Shown: positions 1-8,081 of the stretch, piece by piece
How positions within the stretch are numbered: the first letter of the stretch is position 1
Layout of the letters: every line of letters begins with the position of its first letter
NCBI GenBank assembly: GCA_014218215.1
Contig: CP043652.1
Location: 3,038,001 to 3,102,000 of the forward strand
Reading direction: 5' to 3'
Origin: Geodermatophilaceae bacterium NBWT11
GTDB lineage: Bacteria > Actinomycetota > Actinomycetes > Mycobacteriales > Geodermatophilaceae
DNA: 64,000 nt
Program-made: the position numbers and the translations under genes
The notes under the pieces: model-generated
Told to the model about the DNA's origin: nothing
Databases searched by the model: none
What the model saw: only the letters and a program-made list of their open reading frames with translations

Positions 1-96
1 GATCGCGACGAGCTTCTTCTTCCCACCCCCGGCGGCCTCCTCCTCGTCGGTCTCGGCGGCCGGCTTGGCGGGCTTGGTCTTCGTGGCTGCGCTCAC
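1..96 (-). CDS. fliL: FliL, N-terminal fragment
   Basis: Only the first 32 codons lie in the window; the gene runs off the left edge. It starts at a GTG (VSAATKTKPAKPAAETDEEE...) and reads into a Lys-rich stretch followed by the start of a hydrophobic segment (KKKLVAI), which fits the charged cytoplasmic tail and single membrane helix of FliL, the stator-associated basal-body protein. It overlaps the 3' end of motB by 4 bp (GTGA), so it is translationally coupled and last in the visible flbD-motA-motB unit. The identification rests on position and N-terminal layout, because the conserved periplasmic domain is not visible. Confidence 0.7.
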   Translation of the reverse strand, partial: MSAATKTKPAKPAAETDEEEAAGGGKKKLVAI

Positions 97-1055
97 GGGG
101 TGCTCTCCTGGGCGGTGACGGTCTGGGGGGTGACGGTCTGGGGGGTGGTGGCGCGGCCGGCGGCGGCCGCGAGGCCGGGCAGCTGGGCGTTGGCCTCGGT
201 GGAGGCGTCGGACAGGACGACGATGTCGACCCGTCGGTTGACCGAGACCGACGCGGGGTCGGAGTCGGGCAGCAGGGGGTGCGTGGCGGCGAACCCGGCG
301 GCGGACAGCCGGACCTCGGGGAGGCCGTCGGACTCGGCCAGGTGCCGCAGCACCGTCGTCGCCCGGGCGGTGGACAGCTCCCAGTTGCTCGGGAACGGGC
401 CGCCGGCGGTGACCGGCAGGGAGTTGGTGTGCCCCTCGATGCGCAGGTCGTTGGGCAGCGCGGCCAGCGTGGGGGCCAGGGCGTCGAGCACCCGGCCGCC
501 CTCGGCGCGCAGGTCGGCCTGCTCGGGCCCGAAGAGCACCTGGTCGGCCACGACGTGCACGACCAGGCCGCGCTCGTCGATCTGGAACTCCACCGAGTCG
601 GGCTGACCGGCGGCGGCCAGGGCCGCGGCGATCGCGGCCTGGGCGGCCTGCAGCTGGTCGAAGGTCGCCTGGGCCTCCGCGGCCACCTGGGCGCTGTGCT
701 GGGCGGCGGCCTCCGCGGCGGCGCTGTCGACCTCCGACGGGTCGGCCTGGGCGGTCGGGTCGAAGGTCGTGTTGATCTGCATCGGCGAGTCCAGCGCGTC
801 GAGCACGCCCGGGTCCTGGGTGGGGGAACCGGTGTCCAGCACGCTGGTGGGGGCGCCGAAGCTCTCCGACAGGCCCGAGGCCAGGGCGGCGAACTTGAGC
901 TGGTCGACCTGGCTGATCGAGTACAGCACGATGAACACGGCGGTCAGCAGCGTCATCATGTCGGCGAAGGAGACCAGCCACCGTTCGTGGTTCTCGTGCT
1001 CCTCCTCCTCGTGCGGCTTGGCGCGCCGGCGGCCGGCGGGCGCGTGCCCGCTCAT
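93..1055 (-). CDS. motB: Flagellar motor stator protein MotB
   Basis: 320 residues. A short charged N-terminus precedes one membrane helix (about residues 26-45, WLVSFADMMTLLTAVFIVLY) containing the proton-binding aspartate of the family (D32 in FADMMTLL). A long Ala/Gln-rich linker follows, then a C-terminal OmpA-like peptidoglycan-binding domain (about 170-295) with RIEGHTNSLPV and a typical SxxRA helix. MotB anchors the MotA/MotB proton channel to the cell wall. The ATG start at 1055 overlaps the motA stop (ATGA), and the end overlaps fliL. The open frame continues upstream through motA, but only this start gives a MotB-like N-terminus. Confidence 0.95.
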   Translation of the reverse strand: MSGHAPAGRRRAKPHEEEEHENHERWLVSFADMMTLLTAVFIVLYSISQVDQLKFAALASGLSESFGAPTSVLDTGSPTQDPGVLDALDSPMQINTTFDPTAQADPSEVDSAAAEAAAQHSAQVAAEAQATFDQLQAAQAAIAAALAAAGQPDSVEFQIDERGLVVHVVADQVLFGPEQADLRAEGGRVLDALAPTLAALPNDLRIEGHTNSLPVTAGGPFPSNWELSTARATTVLRHLAESDGLPEVRLSAAGFAATHPLLPDSDPASVSVNRRVDIVVLSDASTEANAQLPGLAAAAGRATTPQTVTPQTVTAQESTP

Positions 1056-1828
1056 GCCGCAGCTGCCGCGGCGGCGACCTCGCTCGGCGGGACCAGGGAG
1101 GTCAGCTTCTGCCGCACGGTGCGCGGGCTGGTGCCGGCCTGGATCTCCGAGATGCCCTCGACGAGGAGGTTCATCTGGGCGGCCTGGAGGTCGCTGGTGC
1201 GGGTGATCTTGGCGGCCATGGGCAGCCAGAAGACGTTGGCCGACAGCACGCCCCACAGCGTCGCGACGAACGCGGCGGCGATGAGGTGGCCCAGCGTCTC
1301 GGGCTTGTTCAGGTTCTCCAGCACGTGGATGAGCCCGATGACGGTGCCGATGATGCCGATGGTCGGGGCGTAGCCGCCCATGGCGGTGAAGAACTTGGCC
1401 GCGACCTTGTCCTCGCTCTTCTTGGCGGCGATCTCGCTGTCCAGGACGGTGCGCAGGTCCTCGGGGTCGGTGCCGTCCACGGCCATCTGCAGACCACGCT
1501 GCAGGAACGGGTCCTCGATGGCCTTGATGGAGGACTCCAGGGCCAGCAGGCCCTCCTTGCGGGCCTTCTCGGCCAGCGTCACCAGGGTCTGGATCTGCTC
1601 GGTGGCCGGGGGCACGGCCGCGGGGGTCAGGCCCATCTTGAACCAGGTGCCGAGCTTCTTGACGTCGGCCATCGTGGAGCCGGCGATCGCGGCACCGAAG
1701 GTGCCGACGAAGACCAGGATGATGGGCGGCAGCAGGATGATGGCCATGGGGGACGAGCCCTCCATGATCATCGAGGCGATGATCGCGACCAGTGCGATCG
1801 CGACGCCGATCAGGGTTGCCGGGTCCAT
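1052..1828 (-). CDS. motA: Flagellar motor stator protein MotA (copy 1)
   Basis: 258 residues, the normal length. Membrane segments lie near the N-terminus (about 3-21 and 29-50) and in the C-terminal half (about 150-172 and 185-205). The cytoplasmic loop between them carries the charged torque-generating region (EKARKEGLLALESS). The GGYAPTIGIIGTVIGLI segment is the conserved channel helix with its proline. MotA forms the proton-conducting ring around MotB and presses on FliG. It sits between flbD (1 bp gap) and motB (4 bp overlap), preceded by the SD sequence GAGGAG. A near-identical copy lies in inverted orientation at 62867-63643. Confidence 0.96.
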   Translation of the reverse strand: MDPATLIGVAIALVAIIASMIMEGSSPMAIILLPPIILVFVGTFGAAIAGSTMADVKKLGTWFKMGLTPAAVPPATEQIQTLVTLAEKARKEGLLALESSIKAIEDPFLQRGLQMAVDGTDPEDLRTVLDSEIAAKKSEDKVAAKFFTAMGGYAPTIGIIGTVIGLIHVLENLNKPETLGHLIAAAFVATLWGVLSANVFWLPMAAKITRTSDLQAAQMNLLVEGISEIQAGTSPRTVRQKLTSLVPPSEVAAAAAAA

Positions 1829-1829
1829 G

Positions 1830-2120
1830 TCAGCGCTCCTCGCGGATCGGGAAGGCCAGCACCGAGTGGTCGGCGGTGGCCGTGGGGCGCGGCTGGGCGA
1901 CCAGGGCCGGGTAGGCGCCCCGGTCCATGGCGTAGGCGGTGGCGAGCACGTCGGCGCGGTAGTCCCGGATGGACCGCAGGACGTCGTCGAGGCTCTCCCG
2001 GACGAGGAAGCGGACGTCGTCGGTGAGGGAGATGACGGTGTCGGGGTGTGCCTCGACCCGCTCGATCAGATCGGGGTTCAGCGCGAACGGCTCCCCGTTC
2101 AGGCGGGTCAGGCAGATCAC
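1830..2120 (-). CDS. flbD: FlbD-family flagellar protein
   Basis: 96 residues starting at GTG (VICLTRLNGEPFALNPDLIE). The N-terminal 60 residues match the small FlbD (SwrD-like) family: I-x-L-T-R-L-N-G followed by hNPDLIExhEAxPDTxISLxDD and a VRES/hDDV tail. Proteins of this family lie next to motA in many Gram-positives and affect stator power or swarming. The C-terminal 35 residues (AYAMDRGAYPALVAQ...) are an extension I do not recognise. GGAG lies 6 bases before the GTG. It is the first gene of the flbD-motA-motB-fliL unit, separated from flgE by a terminator-like hairpin. Confidence 0.85.
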   Translation of the reverse strand: MICLTRLNGEPFALNPDLIERVEAHPDTVISLTDDVRFLVRESLDDVLRSIRDYRADVLATAYAMDRGAYPALVAQPRPTATADHSVLAFPIREER

Positions 2121-2199
2121 CGGAGGCTCCAGGTCGGTCGGGGGTTGGCCCAGCTGGGCACCGGTGACATCGGTCCGGCGCCGGACCCCCTGAAGCCGA

Positions 2200-2234
2200 A
2201 CGGCCCGGCCCCCCCGAAGGGGTGACCGGGCCGT
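2200..2234 (-). terminator. Hairpin terminator after flgE
   Basis: A 9-bp perfect inverted repeat, ACGGCCCGG (2200-2208) and CCGGGCCGT (2226-2234), with a 17-base loop. It lies 26 bases beyond the flgE stop codon and before flbD. There is no T-tract, as is common for such hairpins in GC-rich actinobacteria. It probably separates the hook operon from the stator operon. Confidence 0.6.
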
Positions 2235-2260
2235 GCGGTGCAGCGCTGTTCGTGGTGGGG

Positions 2261-3514
2261 CTACCGCTTGAGGTTGACCAGGTCCTGCAGCAGCTCGTCG
2301 GAGGCGCTGATCACGCGGCTGTTCGCCTGGAACCCGCGCTGGGCGATGATCAGGCCGGTGAACTCCTCGGAGAGGTCCACGTTGCTCATCTCCAAGGCGC
2401 CCGAGGCCAGCGTGCCCAGCGAGCCCTCGCCGGCGGCACCGATCAGCGCGACCCCGGAGTTGTCGCCGATCGCGAAGCTGGTGTTGCCCATGTTGACCAG
2501 GCCCGAGGGGTTGTTGAACGTGGCCAGCGCGAGCTTGCCGATGGCCTGCCGCTCGCCGTTGGAGTAGACGCCCATGATCGTGCCGTCCTCGTTGAGCGCG
2601 AAGCTCTGCAGGCTGCCGGCGGTGTAGCCGTCCTGGTCGGCGACGTTCAGCGGGCTGCCGCCGTTGACGTGGGCGAGCGCGGCGAGGTCGGACGTCACGG
2701 CACCCCCGCCGACCCACGGGGCGGTGAACGACAGGCTCTTGTCGGTGGAGCCGCTGACGCCGGCGACGGTGCCGTTGTCGGCGAAGGTGACCTGCGCGGG
2801 GGTGTAGGCCGCGGCGGGCAGCGGGGTGCCGTCCACCGCGATGCCGACGGTGAACACCTGGGAGTTCGTGGCGTCCCGGGTGAAGGTGTAGGTGACCTGG
2901 TGCTCGGCACCCTGGGCGTCGAACATCGTCGCGGTCGTCACGCTGGGGTTCTCGGTGGCCCCGGCAGCGGTCGGCGGCAGGGCGAGGCTGCCGGCGATCG
3001 TGGCCGTCGCCGTCTGGTTGGGGGACTTGACGCTGCCGTAGGACACGGCCAGGGGCTGCAGCGGGCCACTCGTGCTGACCGCGCCGGTCGTGGGGTCGGC
3101 CATCCAGCCCTGCAGGACCGCGCCGTCGGCGGTGATCAGCTTCCCGGCGCCGTCGAAGGTGAACGACCCCGCGCGGGTGAACAGCTGCTGGCCCTTGGAC
3201 TCGGTGACGAAGAACCCGTCGCCCTGGATCATGAAGTCCAGCGCGCGGCCGGTGTTCTGCGTCTTGCCCTGGCCGAAGTCGGTGGTGATCGCGGCGAGCT
3301 TCACGCCCAGGCCGACCTGCGCCGGGTTGGCGCCGCCCTCGAGCCCGTCGGGGCTCTTCCCGCTGCGCAGCACCTGGGTCAGCGTGGTCTCGAAGACGGT
3401 GTTGGAGGTCTTGTAGCCGACCGTGTTCACGTTCGCGATGTTGTTCGCGACCGTGTCCATCTTGGTCTGGTGGGCGCGCAGGCCGGAGATGGCCGAGAAC
3501 ATCGAACGCAGCAC
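2261..3514 (-). CDS. flgE: Flagellar hook protein FlgE
   Basis: 417 residues. The N-terminus has the axial-protein signature MLRSMFSAISGLRAHQTKMD followed by VANNIANVNTVGYK. The C-terminus has the matching helix ending in EEFTGLIIAQRGFQANSRVI and the FlgE/G-type tail DELLQDLVNLKR. The middle is the variable hook domain. FlgE polymerises into the hook joining rod to filament, capped by FlgD and length-controlled by FliK, both encoded just upstream. The GTG start is supported by AGGAG five bases ahead. FlgF or FlgG is less likely because of the length and the flgD neighbour. Confidence 0.93.
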   Translation of the reverse strand: MLRSMFSAISGLRAHQTKMDTVANNIANVNTVGYKTSNTVFETTLTQVLRSGKSPDGLEGGANPAQVGLGVKLAAITTDFGQGKTQNTGRALDFMIQGDGFFVTESKGQQLFTRAGSFTFDGAGKLITADGAVLQGWMADPTTGAVSTSGPLQPLAVSYGSVKSPNQTATATIAGSLALPPTAAGATENPSVTTATMFDAQGAEHQVTYTFTRDATNSQVFTVGIAVDGTPLPAAAYTPAQVTFADNGTVAGVSGSTDKSLSFTAPWVGGGAVTSDLAALAHVNGGSPLNVADQDGYTAGSLQSFALNEDGTIMGVYSNGERQAIGKLALATFNNPSGLVNMGNTSFAIGDNSGVALIGAAGEGSLGTLASGALEMSNVDLSEEFTGLIIAQRGFQANSRVISASDELLQDLVNLKR

Positions 3515-3557
3515 GGGGGACTCCTGGGGTCGGGGGAGCGGGTCAGGCGGTGGTCGG

Positions 3558-3986
3558 TCAGGCGGTGATGGTGGTGAGCCGGCCGACGGGGACGGCGACC
3601 CCGTTGACGGTGGCCTGGGCCTCGGTGGAGGCGGTGGCGATCCGCACGGAGCTGACCGTGCCGGTCGTGGTCGTCCCGTCGGTGGCCGTGTAGCTCACGG
3701 ACTTCCCGACCAGGGCGCCGGCGCTGGTGGCCCGCTGCATGGCGAGCATCGAGGTGTTCTGGTCGGAGATGTTCTGCAGGGCCTCGACCTGCGAGTACGC
3801 CGCGGTCTGGGTGATGAAGGCGCTGGAGTCGGTCGGCTTCTCCGGGTCCTGGTACTTCATCTGGGCGACCAGCAGCTTGAGGAACGTGTCCTTGTCCATG
3901 CCGGTGTCGCCCACCGAGGTGGTCGGTGTGGTGCCGATCAGGTTCGCGATCGGTGTGGCGCTCCCGGTGGTGACGGGGGTGGTCAC
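3558..3986 (-). CDS. flgD: Flagellar hook capping protein FlgD
   Basis: 142 residues, short for the family. The conserved N-terminal region is present (MDKDTFLKLLVAQMKYQDPEKP, then TDSSAFITQTAAYSQVEALQ), as in all FlgD hook scaffolding proteins. The C-terminal part holds only a small beta domain (GKSVSYTATDGTTTTGTV...) rather than the longer Tudor plus FnIII pair. FlgD caps the growing hook and is exported through the flagellar type III system. The GTG start follows GAGGAGG with 5 bases of spacing. It lies 9 bases after fliK and 43 bases before flgE, in the same operon. Confidence 0.93.
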   Translation of the reverse strand: MTTPVTTGSATPIANLIGTTPTTSVGDTGMDKDTFLKLLVAQMKYQDPEKPTDSSAFITQTAAYSQVEALQNISDQNTSMLAMQRATSAGALVGKSVSYTATDGTTTTGTVSSVRIATASTEAQATVNGVAVPVGRLTTITA

Positions 3987-3995
3987 GGTGCCTCC

Positions 3996-5390
3996 TCAGA
4001 CGCGGACGTCGACACCGGCTGCAGCCGACCGGTCACGGGTGTGGCCAGTGGTGCGGGTGGTGCCGGAGTCGTCATCGGCAGTCGGGACGCCGGTCGGCAC
4101 CCTCGACGCCCATCTGTCTGTGCCGTCGGGCCGGCCGCCCCAGCCCGACCCGGTCTGCGGGCCACCGGCCGTGCTGCCCGTGACGTCCGCGGTGGTGACG
4201 GTGAGGCCCGCCGTGGCGAGGTCACGGCGCAGGTCGGGCAGGGCCTCTGCCAGCGCCGCCCGGCCGTGCTCCTGCCCGGACGCCAGCGTCAGCTGCACCT
4301 GGTCGCCGGTCACCACCAGCTGCACCCGCACCTCGCCGAGGGACTCCGGGGCGAGGACGACGGTGACGGTGTGCGTGCCGTCGGTGCTGGTCAGGTCGAG
4401 CAGCTGGGGGGTCAGCTGGGCGGCGACCGGGGGTGCGTCGGCGCGCGGTGCCGGCACGGGCGCGGACGACGACGCGGCGGGCGCGGGGGTCGCCGGTGCC
4501 GCCGGTGTGCCACCCACGGTGGCGGTGCTGGGGTCGGAGCCGCGGTCGTCCGCCTGGTCGTCGGCTGCGGGTCCTCCGCTGCCGCCCGGGACGGCGACGG
4601 CGACGGCGGCGACGACGGCGGTGGCGACGGCAGCCGTCACCGCGGTGGTCTCGACGGGCGCCGGTGCCGGGGCGTGCGTGGTGGCAGCGGCCGGCACCGG
4701 GGTGGCCGGTGTCGCCGCCGCGGCGGCGGGCAGGACGGGGTCGGTGGGCGCCGGGCCACCTGGCGCAGGGGCCGTCGGCCCGGGGGTCGACGGGACCGCG
4801 GGGTCCACGCGGGGACGCGCAGGGCCCTCGACGGACGGGGTGGCCCCCGGCTCGGCGGCCTGCACGGGCGGGGCGGTCGAGGACGGCGCCGGGGCCGGGG
4901 CGGGCCCGGCCGCGACCACGTCCGGGAGCGGGGTGACGCCATGAGCGTGCACGCCCTCGGCGGGTACGACCCCACCCGGCCGGGCAGGGACCGCAGCCGG
5001 CGTCGCGACCTCGACCGGCTGCCCGGTCGACGGCTCCGCGGACACGACCGGGGGCGCCACGGCAGGGGTCGGCACGGGAGAGGTCGCCACGGCAGGGGTC
5101 ACCACGGGAGGGGTCGACACGGGAGAGGTCGGCACGGGAGGGGTCGCCACCGGAGGGGTCGACACGGGCGGCTGCAGCGCCAGGAGCCACGCCGGCACCA
5201 GGGCGGCAGGCGGCGGAGGGGCCGTGGTCGCCGTGTCCACCGGCTCGTCGGCCGGCTGCTCCTCGGTGCCCGGCTGCTCGGCGACCGCCCCCTGCAGCAG
5301 TGCCGCGAACGCGTCGTCCGGCCCGGTCGGGCGAGCGGTGCCGCGGGTCGTCGCCGGAGGGGTCGCCGGCGCACCGACGGGCAGCGTCAC
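3996..5390 (-). CDS. fliK: Flagellar hook-length control protein FliK
   Basis: 464 residues starting at GTG, which overlaps the preceding stop (GTGA). The first two thirds are low-complexity Pro/Ala/Thr/Val, including seven imperfect five-residue PVxTP-type units. The C-terminal region (about residues 330-420) has the conserved FliK core: QLTPQLLDLTSTDG, VVLAPESLGEVRVQLVV and LASGQEHGRAALAEALPDLR. FliK acts as a secreted ruler that switches export specificity when the hook is complete. The extreme Pro/Ala content makes the N-terminus hard to compare, but the C-terminal motif and the position before flgD are convincing. Confidence 0.9.
   Translation of the reverse strand: MTLPVGAPATPPATTRGTARPTGPDDAFAALLQGAVAEQPGTEEQPADEPVDTATTAPPPPAALVPAWLLALQPPVSTPPVATPPVPTSPVSTPPVVTPAVATSPVPTPAVAPPVVSAEPSTGQPVEVATPAAVPARPGGVVPAEGVHAHGVTPLPDVVAAGPAPAPAPSSTAPPVQAAEPGATPSVEGPARPRVDPAVPSTPGPTAPAPGGPAPTDPVLPAAAAATPATPVPAAATTHAPAPAPVETTAVTAAVATAVVAAVAVAVPGGSGGPAADDQADDRGSDPSTATVGGTPAAPATPAPAASSSAPVPAPRADAPPVAAQLTPQLLDLTSTDGTHTVTVVLAPESLGEVRVQLVVTGDQVQLTLASGQEHGRAALAEALPDLRRDLATAGLTVTTADVTGSTAGGPQTGSGWGGRPDGTDRWASRVPTGVPTADDDSGTTRTTGHTRDRSAAAGVDVRV
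5065..5169. repeat. Seven 15-bp tandem repeats inside fliK
   Basis: Seven 15-base units of the form (g/a)gggtcgncacggga lie head to tail and in frame, each encoding five residues of the PVxTP type on the minus strand. Units differ at two or three positions. Such in-frame repeats can expand or contract by slippage and would change the length of the FliK ruler segment. Confidence 0.85.
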
Positions 5391-6343
5391 GCGTAGGCCG
5401 CCGCAGCCGCGGTGACCTTGCGGACGTAGGCCTGCGTCTCCGGGTACGGCGGGATGCCGCCTGCCGAGGACACCGCGCCCGGGCCGGCGTTGTAGGCGGC
5501 CAGCGCGAGGTCGGTGGAGCCGAACTGGCGTGTCAGCTGGCTCAGGTACTGCGCGGCGCCGTTGACCGCCGACGCCGGGTCGAGGGCGTTCACGCCCAGG
5601 CCGGCCGCCGTCCCCGGCATGAACTGCATGAGCCCCTGGGCCCCGGCACCGCTCACCGCGGTGGAGTCGAAGCCGGACTCGACCTTCGCCACCCCGGCGA
5701 GCAGGGCGGGGGAGACGCCCCATCGGGCACCCGCGGAGGCGAACAGGTCGCTGTACGGGACGCCGGCGAGGCCGCTCCCGCCGGCGGCGGGCGTGGCCAC
5801 GGACGTCGTGGGCAGCACCCGGCGGATGACGGTCGGCGTCCCCACGTCCTGGATCTTGACCACGTCACCCTGCTGCGGGGCGGCGATCATCTTGCCGTCG
5901 CCGAGGTAGAGGCCGACGTGGTCGATGCCGGCCCGCGAGGAGCTGTTGTCGAAGAAGACGAGGTCACCGGGCCGGGCGTCGGCGAGGCCGGCGACCGCGG
6001 TGCCCGCGGTGGCCTGCTGGGACGACGTCCGCGGGATGGAGATGCCCAGGTCGGCGAACACCCGCTGGGTGAACCCGGAGCAGTCCAGGCCCTTGGCCGG
6101 GTCGGTGCCGCCCCACAGGTAGGGCACGCCGAGGTAGTTCTTCGCGGCGTCGACGACGGCGTTCTCCCCGGAGACCGACCCGGTCGCCGTCGGTGTCGCG
6201 GCCGTGGTCGCCGAGGTGCTCAGGCCCGCGGCGGAGGCTGCCGACAGCCAGGCCTGCGCGGAGGCGGGGGAGGCACCGGCGAAGGCGGCCATCCGGCTCT
6301 GGATCTCCGAGATCCGGCCCTGGACGGCGGTCAGTCCCTCCAC
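5387..6343 (-). CDS. Bifunctional peptidoglycan hydrolase (NlpC/P60 + SLT), flagellar
   Basis: 318 residues. An N-terminal helix with EIQSRMAAF resembles rod-region proteins. It is followed by an NlpC/P60 endopeptidase domain (about 60-165) with catalytic Cys88 (LDCSGF) and His142 (GIDHVGLYLG). A C-terminal lytic transglycosylase SLT domain (about 200-318) has Glu222 in KVESGFDSTAVS, then GLMQFMPGTA and ALAAYNAGPGAV. No secretion signal is evident. Position in the hook-basal body operon suggests it opens the cell wall for the rod, the job done by FlgJ elsewhere. The GTG start is preceded by AGGAGGAGG; the gene overlaps fliJ by 13 bp and fliK by 4 bp. Confidence 0.9.
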   Translation of the reverse strand: MEGLTAVQGRISEIQSRMAAFAGASPASAQAWLSAASAAGLSTSATTAATPTATGSVSGENAVVDAAKNYLGVPYLWGGTDPAKGLDCSGFTQRVFADLGISIPRTSSQQATAGTAVAGLADARPGDLVFFDNSSSRAGIDHVGLYLGDGKMIAAPQQGDVVKIQDVGTPTVIRRVLPTTSVATPAAGGSGLAGVPYSDLFASAGARWGVSPALLAGVAKVESGFDSTAVSGAGAQGLMQFMPGTAAGLGVNALDPASAVNGAAQYLSQLTRQFGSTDLALAAYNAGPGAVSSAGGIPPYPETQAYVRKVTAAAAAYA

Positions 6344-6777
6344 GACTCCTCCTCCTCCCTCCTGCTGTGTCGTCCGGTCACGATGTCGTCCACGGCCCGC
6401 TCCTCGGCGGCGAGCTCGGCGCGCAGGGCGGCCAGTCGGTGGCGTTCGGCGAGCCGTTCCAGCGCCGCGGTGCGCTGGGCGGCGGCGGTCCAGGCCGCAC
6501 GCACCGCCTCGGCCTGTTCGGCCGTCGCGGTGGCACTGGCCCGGGCGTCGTCGGCGTCGGTGGCCAGGGTCTGCAGGCCGAGCATCGCGGCCAGGAACCC
6601 GGCGCCGTCCACGCCCGAGGGCGGGCGGGCCCGGCCCAGGCTGGCGGCCACGGCGAGGGCGTGCTCCTCGCCCGCCGCCGCGGTGCGCGCGGCGTCGGCG
6701 GCGGCCACCCCGGCCGTGCGCTCCTGCGCCCGGCGCAGCTCGAGCACCGGCTGCAGCCGGAAGGCGGTGCGCTTCAC
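6331..6777 (-). CDS. fliJ: Flagellar export protein FliJ
   Basis: 148 residues, starting at GTG that overlaps the fliI stop (GTGA). It begins FRLQPVLELRRAQERTA, the typical FliJ opening, and is almost entirely Ala/Glu/Arg-rich helix predicted to form a coiled coil, ending in a charged tail. FliJ is the central stalk of the FliI ATPase ring and links it to the export gate. The sequence is weakly conserved, so the call depends on the N-terminal motif, length, coiled-coil character and location directly after fliI. Confidence 0.82.
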   Translation of the reverse strand: MKRTAFRLQPVLELRRAQERTAGVAAADAARTAAAGEEHALAVAASLGRARPPSGVDGAGFLAAMLGLQTLATDADDARASATATAEQAEAVRAAWTAAAQRTAALERLAERHRLAALRAELAAEERAVDDIVTGRHSRREEEESWRD

Positions 6778-8081
6778 CCGCCGCTCACGATCGCGTGCAG
6801 CCGGGCCCAGGAGTCCTCGGGGTCGGTGGTGTCCTCGACGGACTGGCGCAGGAAGCCGGTCAGCTGGGGCTCGAGAGCGCGGGCGCGGTCGACCAGCGGG
6901 TCGCTGCCGGCCTGGTACGCGCCGATCTCGACGAGCTCCTTCACGTCGCGCAGCGCACCGAGCAGCCGGCGGGCCTCCCGGGCGTCGGCCATCCGGTGCG
7001 GGGCGGTCACCGACGAGGCGACCCGCGAGATCGACTCGAGCACGTCGATGGCCGGGAAGTGCCCGGCGGTCGCCATCGCCCGGGTGAGCACGACGTGCCC
7101 GTCGAGGATCGAGCGGGCGGTGTCGGCGATCGGCTCGTTGTGGTCGTCGCCCTCCACCAGCACGGTGTAGAGCCCGGTGATCGAGCCGACCGTGCCGGTG
7201 CCGGCCTTCTCCAGCAGCCGCGGCAGCATCGCGAACACGCTGGGCGGGTAGCCCCGGGTGGCCGGCGGCTCGCCCGCCGAGAGCCCGACCTCGCGCTGGG
7301 CCATCGCGGTGCGGGTGATGGAGTCCATCAGCAGCAGCACGTCGCGGCCCTCGTCGCGGAAGGACTCCGCGATCCGGGTGGCCACGAACGCCGCCCGCAG
7401 GCGCACCAGCGGGGGCTCGTCGGAGGTGGCGACGACGACGACGGTGTTGGCCATCCCCGCCTCGCCGAGGTTCTCCTCGAGGAACTCGCGCACCTCGCGG
7501 CCACGTTCGCCGATCAGCCCGATGACCCGCACGTCGGCGTCGGTGCCGCGGGTGATCTGGGCCAGCAGGGTGGACTTCCCGACGCCGGAGCCGGCGAAGA
7601 TGCCCAGCCGCTGGCCGCGCCCGGCGGGCACCAGGGTGTCCAGCGCCCGGACGCCGAAGGACAACGGCTGCTCCACCCGGGTGCGGGTGAGGGCGTGCGG
7701 GGTCTGCGTGGCCAGGTCGACGAACCGGGCGCGGCCGACCAGGGGCGGGCCGCCGTCGACGGGTCGGCCGAGGCCGTCGAGCACCCGGCCGAGCAGCGCG
7801 TGCCCGACCGGCACCTGCAGCGGTCGGCCGGTGGGCCGCACGCGGGCGCCGACGTGCACGCCGGTGACCTCGCCCAGCGGCATGCAGGTCAGCCGGTCCT
7901 TGTGCAGCGCGACGACCTCGGCCCGCAGCGGCTCCGGGCCCTCGCCGATCTCGACGACGTCGCCGACCGCGGCGGTCACCCCCTCCACGGTGATGGTCAG
8001 GCCCATCGCGCCGGTGACGGCGCCGGTGCACAGCGGCCGGGCCGCGACACGGGCGCGCTCGAGCACGTCGGTGAGGCTCAT
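6774..8081 (-). CDS. fliI: Flagellar export ATPase FliI
   Basis: 435 residues, typical length. The P-loop GSGVGKST is at about 164-171. Other F1-beta-like signatures are IGLIGERGREVREF, the Walker B region DVLLLMDSITR, the AMAQREVGLSAGEPPATRGYPPSVF motif in two pieces, and the C-terminal SILDGHVVLTR. FliI powers unfolding and delivery of flagellar substrates to the type III export gate together with FliH and FliJ, whose genes flank it with 4-bp overlaps on both sides. Confidence 0.97.
   Translation of the reverse strand: MSLTDVLERARVAARPLCTGAVTGAMGLTITVEGVTAAVGDVVEIGEGPEPLRAEVVALHKDRLTCMPLGEVTGVHVGARVRPTGRPLQVPVGHALLGRVLDGLGRPVDGGPPLVGRARFVDLATQTPHALTRTRVEQPLSFGVRALDTLVPAGRGQRLGIFAGSGVGKSTLLAQITRGTDADVRVIGLIGERGREVREFLEENLGEAGMANTVVVVATSDEPPLVRLRAAFVATRIAESFRDEGRDVLLLMDSITRTAMAQREVGLSAGEPPATRGYPPSVFAMLPRLLEKAGTGTVGSITGLYTVLVEGDDHNEPIADTARSILDGHVVLTRAMATAGHFPAIDVLESISRVASSVTAPHRMADAREARRLLGALRDVKELVEIGAYQAGSDPLVDRARALEPQLTGFLRQSVEDTTDPEDSWARLHAIVSGG

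Noticed and set aside
3423-5396. Long plus-strand open frame of about 650 codons opposite flgD and fliK
   Set aside because: Product is Gly/Arg-rich nonsense typical of antisense frames in GC-rich DNA; the minus strand has recognisable FlgD and FliK.
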